A stretch of 64,000 bases of DNA from Citreicella sp. C3M06 (GTDB lineage: Bacteria > Pseudomonadota > Alphaproteobacteria > Rhodobacterales > Rhodobacteraceae), in the NCBI RefSeq assembly GCF_018860705.1, contig NZ_JAHKQA010000031.1:19478-83477 (forward strand), given 5' to 3'. Each line of letters begins with the position of its first letter. The stretch's first letter is position 1. A program made the translations under genes and the position numbers. Below, piece by piece: positions 53,448-63,391 of the stretch. Below the pieces are notes generated by a model. It saw only the letters and a program-made list of their open reading frames with translations, was not told where the DNA came from and searched no databases.

Positions 53448-54743
53448 TCAGAGCGTCGGGTAGATCGGGAAGCGCTTGAGGAACGCCTGCACCTCGGCCT
53501 TCACCTTGGCCTCGACCTCGGCGTTGCCATCCTCGCCATTGGCGGCAAGCCCATCGACCACTTCGATGATCCAGTCGGCGACCTGACGGAAATCATCCTC
53601 GCCAAAGCCGCGCGTGGTCCCGGCGGGCGAACCCAGACGGATGCCGCTGGTGACCATCGGCTTTTCCGGGTCGAATGGCACGCCGTTCTTGTTGCAGGTG
53701 ATGTGGGCGCGGCCCAGTGCCTTTTCGGTGGCGTTGCCCTTGACGCCCTTGGGGCGCAGGTCGACCAGCACCACATGGGTGTCGGTGCCGTGGGTCACGG
53801 TATCAAGGCCGCCCTTGATCAGCTGATCGGACAACGCCTGCGCGTTCTTGATCACCTGCTTGGCGTAGGTCTTGAACGACGGCTGCAGCGCCTCGCCAAA
53901 GGCCACGGCCTTGCCAGCGATGACATGCATCAGCGGGCCACCCTGAATGCCGGGGAAGATCGCCGAGTTCACTTTCTTGGCGATGGTCTCGTCATTGGTC
54001 AGGATCATGCCGCCGCGCGGGCCGCGCAGGGTCTTGTGGGTGGTGGTGGTTGCCACATGCGCATGCGGGAAGGGCGAGGGATGCTCGCCGCCCGCCACGA
54101 GGCCGGCAAAATGCGCCATGTCGACCATCAGGTAGGCGCCGACGCTGTCGGCAATCTCGCGCATCCGGGCAAAATCGATCTGGCGCGGAATGGCAGAGCC
54201 GCCCGCCACGATCAGCTTGGGCTTGTGCTCGGTGGCAAGCTCTTGCACCTGATCGTAGTCCAGCAGGTTGTTCTGCTGACGCACGCCGTACTGGATGGCG
54301 TTGAACCACTTGCCCGACTGGTTGGGCTTGGCGCCGTGGGTCAGGTGGCCGCCCGCATCAAGGCTCATGCCAAGGATGGTGTCGCCCGGCTGGATCAGCG
54401 CCTGAAACACGCCCTGGTTCGCCTGGCTGCCCGAGTTCGGCTGCACATTGGCGAATTCGCAGCCGAACAGCTGCTTGGCGCGATCAATGGCGAGGTTTTC
54501 CGCCACATCCACCCAATCGCAGCCGCCGTAGTAACGCTTGCCCGGGTAGCCTTCGGCATATTTGTTGGTCATCACCGAGCCCTGCGCCTGCATCACGGCG
54601 CGGGAGACGATGTTCTCGGAGGCGATCAGCTCGATCTCGTCGCGCTGGCGACCGAGTTCACCGGTGATCGAGGCAAAAAGCTCGGCGTCACGTTCGGCAA
54701 GCTCCTGAGTGAAGAAGCCGTCATCACGGTGCGGTGCGTTCAT
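53448..54743 (-). CDS. glyA: Serine hydroxymethyltransferase
   Basis: PLP enzyme that interconverts serine and glycine with tetrahydrofolate. 431 residues. [34 protein letters not shown], the PLP-lysine segment [19 protein letters not shown] (Lys about 230) and [16 protein letters not shown] are present. Divergent from the NAD kinase gene across 170 bp. No riboswitch-like structure was seen in the leader. Confidence 0.97.
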   Translation of the reverse strand: MNAPHRDDGFFTQELAERDAELFASITGELGRQRDEIELIASENIVSRAVMQAQGSVMTNKYAEGYPGKRYYGGCDWVDVAENLAIDRAKQLFGCEFANVQPNSGSQANQGVFQALIQPGDTILGMSLDAGGHLTHGAKPNQSGKWFNAIQYGVRQQNNLLDYDQVQELATEHKPKLIVAGGSAIPRQIDFARMREIADSVGAYLMVDMAHFAGLVAGGEHPSPFPHAHVATTTTHKTLRGPRGGMILTNDETIAKKVNSAIFPGIQGGPLMHVIAGKAVAFGEALQPSFKTYAKQVIKNAQALSDQLIKGGLDTVTHGTDTHVVLVDLRPKGVKGNATEKALGRAHITCNKNGVPFDPEKPMVTSGIRLGSPAGTTRGFGEDDFRQVADWIIEVVDGLAANGEDGNAEVEAKVKAEVQAFLKRFPIYPTL

Positions 54744-54913
54744 GGGCGTGGTCTCCCGGGTGTCAAGGATTCGTCATGTGGCGCCTACCTAAAGGAAAGC
54801 GCCCCCCGCGCAAAGGGATCAAAGCGGCATTTGCGCAGTAGAGGAACGACGTCTCTGGAAGCTTGGGGAAACTTGTGATTGTTTCGGACCCAAGGCCGCG
54901 CGAAGGGAAACAC

Positions 54914-55675
54914 ATGCCGCTGAAGATCGCCTTTTGCGCGTCCAACGCGCCCATCGCGCAGGCGGCCCTTGCCGGGCTGACCCGCCGCTATGGCAACCAC
55001 GCCGAGGCTGGCTCGGATGTGATCGTCGCCTTGGGCGGCGACGGTTTCATGCTGCACACGCTGCACCGCACGCAGGAACTGGCGGTGCCGGTCTATGGCA
55101 TGAACCGGGGCACGGTGGGGTTTCTAATGAACGCCTATTCCGAACATGCGCTGAAGGAACGGCTGACCTCGGCCGAGGAAGCGGTGATCAACCCCCTGTC
55201 GATGCGCGCCCACCGCGCGGACGGCTCGATCCACGAGGCGCTGGCGATCAACGAGGTGTCCCTGCTGCGCGGGGGCCCGCAGGCGGCACGGCTGGCGATC
55301 CATGTCGATGGCAAGCTGCGCCTGCCCGAACTGGTCTGCGACGGCGCGCTGCTGGCAACCCCCGCAGGATCGACTGCCTATAATTATTCGGCGCACGGGC
55401 CGATCCTGCCGATTGGCGCGGATGTGCTGGCGCTGACCGCCGTCGCCGCCTTCCGCCCCCGGCGCTGGCGCGGCGCGCTGCTGCCCAAGGGCGCCGAGGT
55501 CACCTTCGAAGTGCTCGAGCCCGAAAAGCGCCCGGTGATGGCCGAAGCCGACAGCCAGTCGGTGCGCGACGTGCTGCGGGTGCATATCCGCTCGGAACCC
55601 AGCGTTACGCACCGGGTGATGTTCGATCCCGGACACGGGCTCGAGGAACGGCTGATCCGCGAACAATTCGTCTGA
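54914..55675 (+). CDS. nadK: NAD kinase
   Basis: Phosphorylates NAD to NADP. 253 residues with [15 protein letters not shown] (GGDG), [23 protein letters not shown] (NE/D catalytic region) and [15 protein letters not shown]. The start at 54914 has AAGGGAAA in front and matches the short alphaproteobacterial enzyme. CsbD-like gene follows after 89 bp. Confidence 0.95.
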   Translation: MPLKIAFCASNAPIAQAALAGLTRRYGNHAEAGSDVIVALGGDGFMLHTLHRTQELAVPVYGMNRGTVGFLMNAYSEHALKERLTSAEEAVINPLSMRAHRADGSIHEALAINEVSLLRGGPQAARLAIHVDGKLRLPELVCDGALLATPAGSTAYNYSAHGPILPIGADVLALTAVAAFRPRRWRGALLPKGAEVTFEVLEPEKRPVMAEADSQSVRDVLRVHIRSEPSVTHRVMFDPGHGLEERLIREQFV

Positions 55676-55764
55676 GCCGCGCGGAACCTTTCCTCTGGCG
55701 CGCGGGTTGTGATGTCGAACCCCGCGACGAGGCGGGCCAAGACTGCCAGAGAAAGGAACCTCCG

Positions 55765-55968
55765 ATGAATTGGGATGTAATCCAAGGCAAATGGAAACAG
55801 CTGAAGGGCGATGCACAGATCCAGTGGGGCAAGCTCACCGATGATGATCTCGACCGCACCGAGGGCAATCGCGAAAAGCTTGTCGGCGTCATTCAGGAGC
55901 GCTATGGCATCGCCAAGGACGACGCCGAGAGGCAGGTCGACTCCTTCTATAACAACCACGCCACCTGA
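55765..55968 (+). CDS. CsbD-like stress protein
   Basis: 67-residue hydrophilic CsbD family protein: MNWDVIQGKWKQLKGDAQIQ and KLTDDDLDRTEGNREKLVGV, then the ERYGIAKDDAERQVDSF end. In B. subtilis the family is under general-stress control; the molecular role is unknown. AGGAACC lies in front. A terminator follows at 56010. Confidence 0.93.
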   Translation: MNWDVIQGKWKQLKGDAQIQWGKLTDDDLDRTEGNREKLVGVIQERYGIAKDDAERQVDSFYNNHAT

Positions 55969-56872
55969 CCCTGATCAGGGCCTGTCGTAAGCGGGCAAAG
56001 GCACGTACGGACCCCGGGTTTCCCTCCCCGGGGTCTTCTCGTTTTCAGGGGGGTGCAAAGTCCCGTTCGCCCATTGGATGCGTGCTTGCTGTCAATCCCT
56101 GCCGGTCAGCGACGGTGTCCAGGTCATCTCGGGATCAAGCCCGCCTCGCACACGCGCAAGCATGTGCTGCCGGTCAAGGGATCGCCAACGATCCGCGCTG
56201 TCTCAGGCTGTCATTGCAAGTGGTCTTCTATGCCGTGGGGGACCAACGGCTCATGCCTCCCAGCTATCATGCTGGGTGCACAAAGTGACCCCCTGACAGG
56301 ATTTGGGCGACAAAGCCGTTTGTGACACCTTCTGAGCTATAGTCGCGTTCCATCTGGACGCGAGGCGAGACAACAGGATGACTCCCAACGTTCTTGCGAC
56401 AGCCGATCTGGCGTTGAGTGCCTTTGCACCACCCGTCATCAGCAGACCAGTCGGGGCGACGACTTTCCACAATTCACTCAGCAGAAACACTCACACCGCA
56501 AACACCGTTGCCAGCACGGCGGCATCGCTGGCCGGGCTTGATGCGGACCTCCCGCTTCGGGCCGGCAGTGGCAGCGCAGAGCTAATCGGTTTTGTCGCGA
56601 ACGGCGGTCGGCGCAACACCCAATGGAATGCAGCCAACCGGGCCCTGAACACCGCGAATCTGCTGCATGCGGATGCCGGGCCGCATGCCTGAACGGGATC
56701 GCCTGTCACCTTCACTGCTGCCGACCGGCCAATCCACTGCCCCGGCTCGACCGGTAAGAACAGACAGGGCGGCCCCTGCTCGCGTTATTAAAGGCGCAGA
56801 AGCGCGCTCGCGGGCCTCGTCGCAACAACCCACCTTGACCGACGCCCTATTCCACCGCATATCCCCAAAATC
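55969..56872. other. Gene-poor 0.9-kb stretch between the CsbD-like gene and lepA
   Basis: Apart from the terminator at 56010 I see no supported gene. One open frame of 104 codons (56378-56692, +) has a weak start and low third-position GC, so it is more likely not coding. Base composition is more mixed than in neighbouring genes. This could be decayed foreign sequence, but I recognise no transposase or inverted terminal repeats. Confidence 0.5.
56010..56044 (+). terminator. Terminator after the CsbD-like gene
   Basis: 9-bp stem GACCCCGGG/CCCGGGGTC (56010-56018, 56027-56035) with an 8-nt loop and a T-rich tail. Confidence 0.85.
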
Positions 56873-58672
56873 ATGACCGAGCTTTCGCACATCCGCAACT
56901 TCTCCATCGTCGCCCATATCGACCACGGGAAATCCACCCTGGCCGACCGGCTGATTCAGTCCACAAACACCGTCACCCAGCGGGAGATGAAGGAGCAAAT
57001 GCTCGATGCGATGGATATCGAGCGCGAGCGTGGCATCACCATCAAGGCCAACACCGTGCGCATCGAATACATCGCGCAGGATGGCGAGACCTATGTGCTC
57101 AACCTGATCGACACGCCCGGGCACGTCGACTTTGCCTATGAGGTCAGCCGTTCGATGCGCGCCGTCGAAGGCTCGCTTCTGGTGGTCGACAGCACGCAAG
57201 GGGTCGAGGCGCAGACCCTCGCCAACGTCTATCAGGCCATCGACGCCGATCACGAGATCGTCCCGGTGCTCAACAAGATCGACCTGCCCGCCTCGGAGCC
57301 CGAGCGCGTCAAGGAACAGATCGAGGATGTCATCGGCATCGACGCCTCCGAGGCGCTGCTGGTGTCGGCCAAGTCGGGCATCGGCATTGCCGAAACGCTG
57401 GAAGCCATCGTCAAGCGCCTGCCCGCCCCCAAGGGCGATCGCAACGCGCCGCTCAAGGCGATGCTGGTCGATTCGTGGTACGACGCCTATCTCGGCGTGG
57501 TCGTGCTGGTGCGTATCATGGATGGCGTGCTGAAAAAGGGCGACAACATCAAGATGATGCAGACCGGGGCGAAATACCCGGTGGACCGCATCGGCGTCTT
57601 CCGCCCCGCGATGCAGACGGTTGACACGCTGGAACCGGGCGAGATCGGCTTTCTGACCGCCCAGATCAAGCAGGTGCGCGACACCAAGGTCGGCGACACC
57701 ATCACGCACGAGAAAAAGGGCTGCGAAAAGCCCCTGCCCGGCTTCAAACCGTCGATCCCGGTGGTGTTCTGCGGGCTGTTCCCGGTGGATTCGGCCGAAT
57801 TCGAAGACCTGCGCGATGCCATCGAAAAGCTGGCGCTGAACGATGCGTCCTTCAGCTACGAGATGGAAACCTCGGCGGCGCTTGGCTTTGGCTTCCGCTG
57901 CGGCTTTCTCGGGCTGCTGCATCTTGAGGTGATCCGCGACCGGCTGGAACGCGAATACGATATCGAGTTGATCACCACCGCGCCCTCGGTGGTCTATCAT
58001 CTGTACATGAAGGACGGCGAAAAGATCGACCTTCACAACCCCGCCGACATGCCCGACATGACCAAGGTCGACCGCATCGAAGAGCCGCGCATCAAGGCGA
58101 CGATCCTTGTGCCCGACGATTACCTTGGCGACGTGCTGAAGCTATGTCAGGACCGGCGGGGCATCCAGCTCGATCTGACCTATGCCGGGCCGCGCGCCAT
58201 GGTGGTCTATGATCTGCCGCTCAACGAAGTGGTGTTCGATTTCTACGACCGGCTGAAATCGGTGACCAAGGGCTATGCGTCTTTCGACTACCACCTCGAG
58301 GGGTATCGCGAGGATGCGCTGGTAAAGATGTCGATCCTCGTCAATGACGAGCCGGTGGATGCGCTGTCGATGATGGTGCACCGCGACCGCGCCGAAATGC
58401 GTGGCCGGGCGATGTGCGAAAAGCTCAAGGACCTGATCCCGCGCCACATGTTCAAGATCCCGATTCAGGCGGCGATCGGCGGCAAGGTCATCGCCCGCGA
58501 AACCCTGAGCGCGCTGCGCAAGGACGTGACGGCGAAATGCTATGGCGGCGACGCCACGCGCAAGAAGAAGCTGCTGGAAAAGCAGAAGGCCGGCAAGAAG
58601 AAGATGCGCCAGTTCGGCAAGGTCGAGATCCCGCAGGAAGCGTTCATCTCGGCGCTTAAAATGGACAACTGA
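56873..58672 (+). CDS. lepA: Elongation factor 4 (LepA)
   Basis: Ribosomal translocase-like GTPase acting in translation and ribosome biogenesis. 599 residues. G1 [17 protein letters not shown]2 GITIKANT, G3 DTPGHVDF, G4 NKIDLP, then domains II, III and V and the LepA-specific C-terminal domain ([37 protein letters not shown]). A terminator follows. Confidence 0.98.
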   Translation: MTELSHIRNFSIVAHIDHGKSTLADRLIQSTNTVTQREMKEQMLDAMDIERERGITIKANTVRIEYIAQDGETYVLNLIDTPGHVDFAYEVSRSMRAVEGSLLVVDSTQGVEAQTLANVYQAIDADHEIVPVLNKIDLPASEPERVKEQIEDVIGIDASEALLVSAKSGIGIAETLEAIVKRLPAPKGDRNAPLKAMLVDSWYDAYLGVVVLVRIMDGVLKKGDNIKMMQTGAKYPVDRIGVFRPAMQTVDTLEPGEIGFLTAQIKQVRDTKVGDTITHEKKGCEKPLPGFKPSIPVVFCGLFPVDSAEFEDLRDAIEKLALNDASFSYEMETSAALGFGFRCGFLGLLHLEVIRDRLEREYDIELITTAPSVVYHLYMKDGEKIDLHNPADMPDMTKVDRIEEPRIKATILVPDDYLGDVLKLCQDRRGIQLDLTYAGPRAMVVYDLPLNEVVFDFYDRLKSVTKGYASFDYHLEGYREDALVKMSILVNDEPVDALSMMVHRDRAEMRGRAMCEKLKDLIPRHMFKIPIQAAIGGKVIARETLSALRKDVTAKCYGGDATRKKKLLEKQKAGKKKMRQFGKVEIPQEAFISALKMDN

Positions 58673-58676
58673 TCGC

Positions 58677-58704
58677 AAAAGGGCACCCCACGGGGTGCCC
58701 TTTT
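58677..58704 (+). terminator. Terminator after lepA
   Basis: Symmetrical hairpin GGGCACCCC/GGGGTGCCC flanked by AAAA and TTTT, directly behind the stop codon. Confidence 0.92.
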
Positions 58705-58859
58705 CAGGTCCGGCGCAAAGCTTGCGTTGCATGGATACGGCGGCGCTTTGCCGATAGCTGCGCGGCGCAACAACCCTGCCCCCTGATCGCTTGAATGTTG
58801 CTTGCAGACTCGGCGGCGTCGGTGTTGCTGCACGGTGTCTGGACACAGGATGTGGCACG

Positions 58860-59504
58860 ATGAGCACTCAACACTGGATGACACTTGGCGTGGCGCTGAC
58901 CGCCTGCCTTTCGGCGCAGGGCGCCTTGGCCGAGGTCTGCGATTACCGCCCGAGCAAGCTGATCGAGGGCAGCGGCGCGCGGCAGGCGGTCAGCGGCGGC
59001 GCAACGGGCGTTTATACGCTGGTCAATTCCAAGACCGGCGCAACGCTGCTGGGATCGGCGCTTGGCAGCGCCACGGCGGCGGGAACCAGCGGGCTGGCGG
59101 GCGCGGCGGCGACGCTGGCGAATCCACTGGTTTGGGTGCCTGCGCTGGTCGTCGGGGTCGGCGGCGGCGGTTACGAGGCGCTGTGCGCTTTCGTCGTCGA
59201 CGAGCGTATCACCGATTTCGACGAGGTTCTGGCGGTGATGCGCGCCTTCCGATCCGGGGCCGACCCGGAGTATTTCCAGCTTTTCGATGCACAGGTGAAA
59301 CCGGCCATTTCGATCCGCGGCGCGGACAATGTCTGGACGGATTACGCGGTCGAGGATCTTTACATCGTCGAAGGCGTGCTCAAGCAGCGCAAGTCGGGGC
59401 GCGACGAGACGCTGGGCAAGGTGGTCTATGTGCCGGGTTCTCAGATGGTGCCCGACGATGCGGCCCTGCCGCAAACCCCGCCCGACACCTCACCGGCGGA
59501 TTGA
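58860..59504 (+). CDS. Exported protein with Ala/Gly-rich hydrophobic segment, function unknown
   Basis: 214 residues with a signal peptide (about 1-25, ending ALAE). A glycine-zipper-like stretch GATLLGSALGSATAAGTSGL (about 62-81) and a hydrophobic ANPLVWVPALVVGVGGGG follow, which may insert in a membrane. The soluble C-terminal half has FDEVLAVMRAFRSGADPEYF and SIRGADNVWTDYAVEDLYIV. I do not recognise the family. AGGA lies in front of the ATG. Bidirectional terminator after it; convergent with the DUF4168 gene. Confidence 0.75.
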   Translation: MSTQHWMTLGVALTACLSAQGALAEVCDYRPSKLIEGSGARQAVSGGATGVYTLVNSKTGATLLGSALGSATAAGTSGLAGAAATLANPLVWVPALVVGVGGGGYEALCAFVVDERITDFDEVLAVMRAFRSGADPEYFQLFDAQVKPAISIRGADNVWTDYAVEDLYIVEGVLKQRKSGRDETLGKVVYVPGSQMVPDDAALPQTPPDTSPAD

Positions 59505-59507
59505 CCA

Positions 59508-59532
59508 CGGGCGCCCCGATGCGGGGCGCCCG
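59508..59532. terminator. Bidirectional hairpin between convergent genes
   Basis: Perfect 10-bp stem CGGGCGCCCC/GGGGCGCCCG (59508-59517, 59523-59532) with a 5-nt loop. Confidence 0.7.
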
Positions 59533-59539
59533 AATTGAG

Positions 59540-59971
59540 TTATTCCGTCGCGGTGGGCGGCGTCTGCGGCGCACGGGTCTGGACCATGGCCATCAACCGC
59601 TCGTTCAGCGCCGGATCGGCTTGCGCGGCGGCGCTGATCTCGTTGTAGGTCTCAACGTCCATGCCCTCCGTCGCCTCGACGGCGGTGGCCATCTCGTCCT
59701 GTGCCCGCATCACCAGCGCCTGCTTGTCTTCGGCCTCGGGGGTGGCCTCGATCCGGGCGGCATACTCCTGCTGCACCGCCTGTACCGACAGGGCCGCATC
59801 GACAAAGGATGTCAGCTCGGTTTCGCTGAAGCCGGCTTCGGGGGCAACCGGCGCCGGGGACTGGGCGGGGGCCTGCGGGCTGTCAACGCTCTGGGCCATC
59901 ACCGGGGCCACGGGGGCCACCACGAGCGCAAGGATCACGGCGGATTTCGTCAGGGTTCCATTGAGTGTCAT
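59540..59971 (-). CDS. DUF4168 exported protein
   Basis: 143 residues with a signal peptide (about 1-26, ending PVMAQ), a Pro/Ala-rich linker (about 30-45) and the DUF4168 domain: FSETELTSFVDAALSVQAVQ, then helical YAARIEATPEAEDKQALVM and VETYNEISAAAQADPALNERL. Role unknown; proteins of this family are abundant periplasmic helical proteins. Confidence 0.88.
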   Translation of the reverse strand: MTLNGTLTKSAVILALVVAPVAPVMAQSVDSPQAPAQSPAPVAPEAGFSETELTSFVDAALSVQAVQQEYAARIEATPEAEDKQALVMRAQDEMATAVEATEGMDVETYNEISAAAQADPALNERLMAMVQTRAPQTPPTATE

Positions 59972-60395
59972 GTTGTCTCCGAGTGGTTGTCGGGCGGGAC
60001 CATCCCCGCGCCTTCTGTCCTCAGCTAGACACCGGCTGCGGCGCTTTCAAAGCCCCGCGCCGCCCCGGCCCCGCCACCGGCAAGGCACTGCCGGAACCGG
60101 CGCCAATCGGTGGCGGTGCGCCGCGCAACCAGCCTGACGTCGCGACAGGCCCCCCTTGATCCGCCTCATATCCGACGGGTTGCTCCGCCCCTGCCTCGGT
60201 GCAACAGATGGCATGGGCACCGCCTCTGCGCCGGCCAACTCGTGCAACTGGCACCGTACCTGCCACCACGCAACGACAGCACGATGTTGTGACCCGGATC
60301 GGGAGGTAATCGGCCCGCGAAGCGCTATATATCCATCCGATGCCCGCCTGCGTTGGCCTGCGGGTTACCCAAATGAATCAATGGAGTAGTCGACA
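59972..60395. other. 424-bp gap between DUF4168 gene and outer-membrane gene
   Basis: Divergent promoter region. GC-rich with several Pro/Gly-type open frames that look random. The last 110 bases before 60396 are more AT-rich (for example GCTATATATCC near 60323) and likely hold the promoter of the outer-membrane gene. No RNA or repeat recognised. Confidence 0.5.
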
Positions 60396-60977
60396 ATGAC
60401 TCTGAAACCGCTTTTCCTCCTTCCTTTCCTCGCCGCCACGCCCGCTCTGGCAGGCTCTCTGGCCCCCACGCCGGTCGAAACCCAGCCCGTCGTGGACATG
60501 TCGCCCGCCCCCGCGCCGGTTGATTACAACTGGACCGGCAGCTCGGTCGGCCTCCAGCTTGGCTCGGGCGCCGCCGATGACGAGGGCGGTTTTGTCTCTG
60601 GCGTGCGCGCGGGATATGACGTGGACTTTGGCGACTGGGTCGGTGGTGGCCTGATCGACTACAAGCACTCCAACATGGAAATCGGTCGCGATACCGAGCT
60701 GCACAGCATGACCCGCGTTGGCGGTCGGCTTGGCTATGATACCGGCCGCACGCTCTGGTACGGCAACGGTGGCTATGCCCATGGCACCCTCACCGGCGGC
60801 GATTACAAGGCCAGCTCGTCGGGCGGCTATTTCGTCGGCCTCGGCGCCGAAACCTTCATCACCCCGAACGTGACCCTGAACAGCGAAGTCTCGTACAGCG
60901 AATTCAACGATTTCGAGGGCAGCACCCCCGAGATCGGCGCCACCGTCGCAACCATTGGCGTGAACTACCGCTTCTGA
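60396..60977 (+). CDS. Outer-membrane beta-barrel protein
   Basis: 193 residues: signal peptide (about 1-19, ending PALAG), a Pro-rich linker VETQPVVDMSPAPAPVDYNW, then about eight amphipathic strands (SVGLQLGSG, GVRAGYDVDFGDWVGGGLID, RVGGRLGYDTG, GGYFVGLGAETFI, ATIGVNYRF) ending in the C-terminal Phe needed by the Bam machinery. Belongs to the small OmpA-like porin-fold families; no peptidoglycan-binding domain. Clear terminator follows. Confidence 0.88.
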   Translation: MTLKPLFLLPFLAATPALAGSLAPTPVETQPVVDMSPAPAPVDYNWTGSSVGLQLGSGAADDEGGFVSGVRAGYDVDFGDWVGGGLIDYKHSNMEIGRDTELHSMTRVGGRLGYDTGRTLWYGNGGYAHGTLTGGDYKASSSGGYFVGLGAETFITPNVTLNSEVSYSEFNDFEGSTPEIGATVATIGVNYRF

Positions 60978-60997
60978 TCCATCGCAAAGCCCCTGCA

Positions 60998-61027
60998 AAC
61001 GCCCGAAGCATCGCTTCGGGCGTTTTT
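60998..61027 (+). terminator. Terminator after the outer-membrane gene
   Basis: 11-bp stem AACGCCCGAAG/CTTCGGGCGTT with a 5-nt loop and a T-run. Confidence 0.92.
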
Positions 61028-61063
61028 GTTGCGCGATGTCATCAGCCCGTTACACTTGCCTGT

Positions 61064-61348
61064 ATGCGCATCGCCCTGCTGATTCCCTTTCTGACCCCGA
61101 TGCCCGCGCTCGCGGCCTCGCCCATCGCAGAGGTGCTCTGCGAGCCGAGCCAGCGCATGAGCGAACGGCTCAGCCTGCGCAGCGGCGCGACCAAGGCCTC
61201 ATCCGGGTTGCGAAATCCCGAAGAGATCATGGAGTTATGGCTCGACCCGGCCGGTGACTGGACCATGGTCATCGCCTATGCCTCGGGCACCTCCTGCATC
61301 GTTGCCATGGGCGAGGCTTGGTTCGACCTGCCGCGCGATCCGGCCTGA
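61064..61348 (+). CDS. Small exported protein, function unknown
   Basis: 94 residues with a signal peptide (about 1-18, MRIALLIPFLTPMPALA). The mature part has two Cys (LCEPSQRM and TSCIVAMG) that could form a disulfide, and the pattern LWLDPAGDWTMVIAYASGTSCIVAMGEAW. That pattern recurs, from memory, in small hypothetical periplasmic proteins of Rhodobacteraceae. Upstream of parE by 84 bp, possibly cotranscribed. Confidence 0.72.
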   Translation: MRIALLIPFLTPMPALAASPIAEVLCEPSQRMSERLSLRSGATKASSGLRNPEEIMELWLDPAGDWTMVIAYASGTSCIVAMGEAWFDLPRDPA

Positions 61349-61432
61349 CCGGCAACGCTCGGGGCTTTCCCCTGCCCGCCTGCTCTGCCATACTGACCGG
61401 CACCCAACGATAGCAGAAAACGAGCAGCAAGC

Positions 61433-63391
61433 ATGGCCGATGACCTTCTCGCCGGAACCGAAGCCGCGACCTATGACGCGTCCTCCATCGAGGTGCTCGA
61501 AGGTCTGGAACCGGTGCGCAAACGCCCCGGCATGTATATCGGCGGCACCGACGAGCGGGCGCTGCATCACCTCGTGGCCGAAGTGCTCGACAATTCGATG
61601 GACGAGGCGGTCGCCGGCCATGCCAACCGCATCGAAGTCGAACTGCACGCCGATTATTCGGTGACGATCCGCGACAATGGCCGCGGCATTCCGATCGATC
61701 CGCATCCGAAATTCCCCGGCAAGAGCGCGCTCGAGGTCATCCTGTGCACCCTGCACGCCGGCGGCAAGTTCTCGGGCGATGCTTATGAAACCTCGGGCGG
61801 CCTGCATGGCGTCGGCGCCTCGGTGGTCAATGCGCTGAGCGATTCCATGGTGGTGCAGGTGGCGCGCAACAAAGAGCTGTTCGAACAGCGCTTTGCCCGC
61901 GGCATCCCGCAGGGCCCGGTGGCCAAGGTTGGCGCCGCCCCCAACCGGCGCGGCACCACGGTGACCTTCCACGCCGACGAGCAGATTTTTCACGCCCACC
62001 GCTTCAAGCCCGCGCGCATGTTCAAGATGGTGCGCTCCAAGGCCTATCTGTTCAGCGGCGTCGAGATCCGCTGGAAATCCGCCATCGACGACAAGGAAAC
62101 CCCGCTCGAGGCGACCTTCCACTTTCCGGGCGGGCTTGCGGATTACCTGACTGAAACCCTGAGCGGCGCCTCGACCTATGCCGAGCGCCCCTTTGCCGGA
62201 ACCGTGGATTTCAAAGAGAAATTCCAGACCCCCGGCAAGGTCGAATGGGCGATCAACTGGACCCCGTCGCGCGATGGCTTCATCCAGAGCTACTGTAACA
62301 CCGTGCCCACCCCCGAGGGCGGCACCCACGAGGCCGGGTTCTGGGCCGCGATCCTCAAGGGCGTGCGCGCTTACGGCGAGCTGATCAACAACAAGAAGGC
62401 GTCGAATATCACCCGCGAGGACCTGATCACCGGCGGCTGCGCGCTGGTGTCCTGCTTCATCCGCGAGCCGGAGTTCGTCGGCCAGACCAAGGACCGCCTT
62501 GCCACCACCGAGGCGCAGCGCCTTGTCGAAGGCGCGGTGCGCGATCACTTCGACAACTGGCTGGCGTCGGATACCAAATCCGCCGGGGCGATCCTCGATT
62601 TCCTCGTGCTGCGGTCCGAAGAACGCCTGCGGCGGCGTCAGGAAAAGGAAACCGCGCGCAAATCGGCGACGAAAAAGCTGCGGCTGCCGGGCAAGCTGAC
62701 CGATTGTTCGGCCAAATCGCGCGAGGGCACCGAGCTGTTCATCGTCGAGGGCGACTCGGCGGGCGGCTCTGCCAAGGGCGCGCGCTTCCGCGAGACGCAG
62801 GCGCTGCTGCCGCTCAAGGGCAAGATCCTCAACGTGCTGGGGGCGGCGTCGAACAAGCTGACCTCGAACGCCGAGATCCGCGATCTGTGCGAGGCGCTTG
62901 GCGTCGGGCTGGGCACGAAGTTCAACCTCGATGATCTGCGCTATGAAAAAATCATCATCATGACCGACGCCGACGTCGACGGCGCGCATATTGCGGCGCT
63001 GCTGATGACCTTTTTCTATACCCAGATGCGCCCGCTGATCGACCACGGTCATCTCTACATGGCCTGCCCGCCGCTCTACCGCCTGACGCAGGGCGCCAAG
63101 CGGGTCTACGTCGCCGATGACGCCGAGAAAGAGGCGATGCTGACCAAGGGCCTTGGCGGCAAGGGCAAGATCGACGTACAGCGCTTCAAGGGTCTGGGTG
63201 AGATGGACGCGAAGGACCTGAAGGAAACCACGATGGACCCGGCGACGCGCAAGCTGATCCGCGTGACCATCGACGAGGACGAGCCCGGCGAAACCGGCGA
63301 TCTGGTCGAGCGCCTGATGGGCAAGAAACCCGAGCTGCGCTTCCAGTACATTCAGGAAAACGCGCGGTTCGTGGAGGAGCTGGATGTGTGA
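61433..63391 (+). CDS. parE: DNA topoisomerase IV subunit B
   Basis: ATPase subunit of the decatenating type II topoisomerase. 652 residues. GHKL ATPase: EVLDNSMDEAVAGHA, RDNGRGIPID, TSGGLHGVGASVVNALS. TOPRIM: LFIVEGDSAGGSAK, MTDADVDGAHI, VQRFKGLGEMD. The segments LFSGVEIRWK and LRLPGKLTDCSAKS and the short length favour ParE over GyrB. parC is not in the window. The downstream gene overlaps its end by 8 bases. Confidence 0.93.
   Translation: MADDLLAGTEAATYDASSIEVLEGLEPVRKRPGMYIGGTDERALHHLVAEVLDNSMDEAVAGHANRIEVELHADYSVTIRDNGRGIPIDPHPKFPGKSALEVILCTLHAGGKFSGDAYETSGGLHGVGASVVNALSDSMVVQVARNKELFEQRFARGIPQGPVAKVGAAPNRRGTTVTFHADEQIFHAHRFKPARMFKMVRSKAYLFSGVEIRWKSAIDDKETPLEATFHFPGGLADYLTETLSGASTYAERPFAGTVDFKEKFQTPGKVEWAINWTPSRDGFIQSYCNTVPTPEGGTHEAGFWAAILKGVRAYGELINNKKASNITREDLITGGCALVSCFIREPEFVGQTKDRLATTEAQRLVEGAVRDHFDNWLASDTKSAGAILDFLVLRSEERLRRRQEKETARKSATKKLRLPGKLTDCSAKSREGTELFIVEGDSAGGSAKGARFRETQALLPLKGKILNVLGAASNKLTSNAEIRDLCEALGVGLGTKFNLDDLRYEKIIIMTDADVDGAHIAALLMTFFYTQMRPLIDHGHLYMACPPLYRLTQGAKRVYVADDAEKEAMLTKGLGGKGKIDVQRFKGLGEMDAKDLKETTMDPATRKLIRVTIDEDEPGETGDLVERLMGKKPELRFQYIQENARFVEELDV

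Noticed and set aside
54744..54913. Riboswitch ahead of glyA
   Set aside because: I looked for glycine- or SAM-type structure in the 170-bp leader and saw no convincing pairing.
56378..56692. 104-codon plus-strand frame as a gene
   Set aside because: Weak start, low third-position GC and no recognisable sequence; left as part of the gene-poor stretch.
61433..63391. gyrB instead of parE
   Set aside because: At 652 residues, with LFSGVEIRWK and LRLPGKLTDCS and no GyrB-type insertion, it fits topoisomerase IV subunit B.
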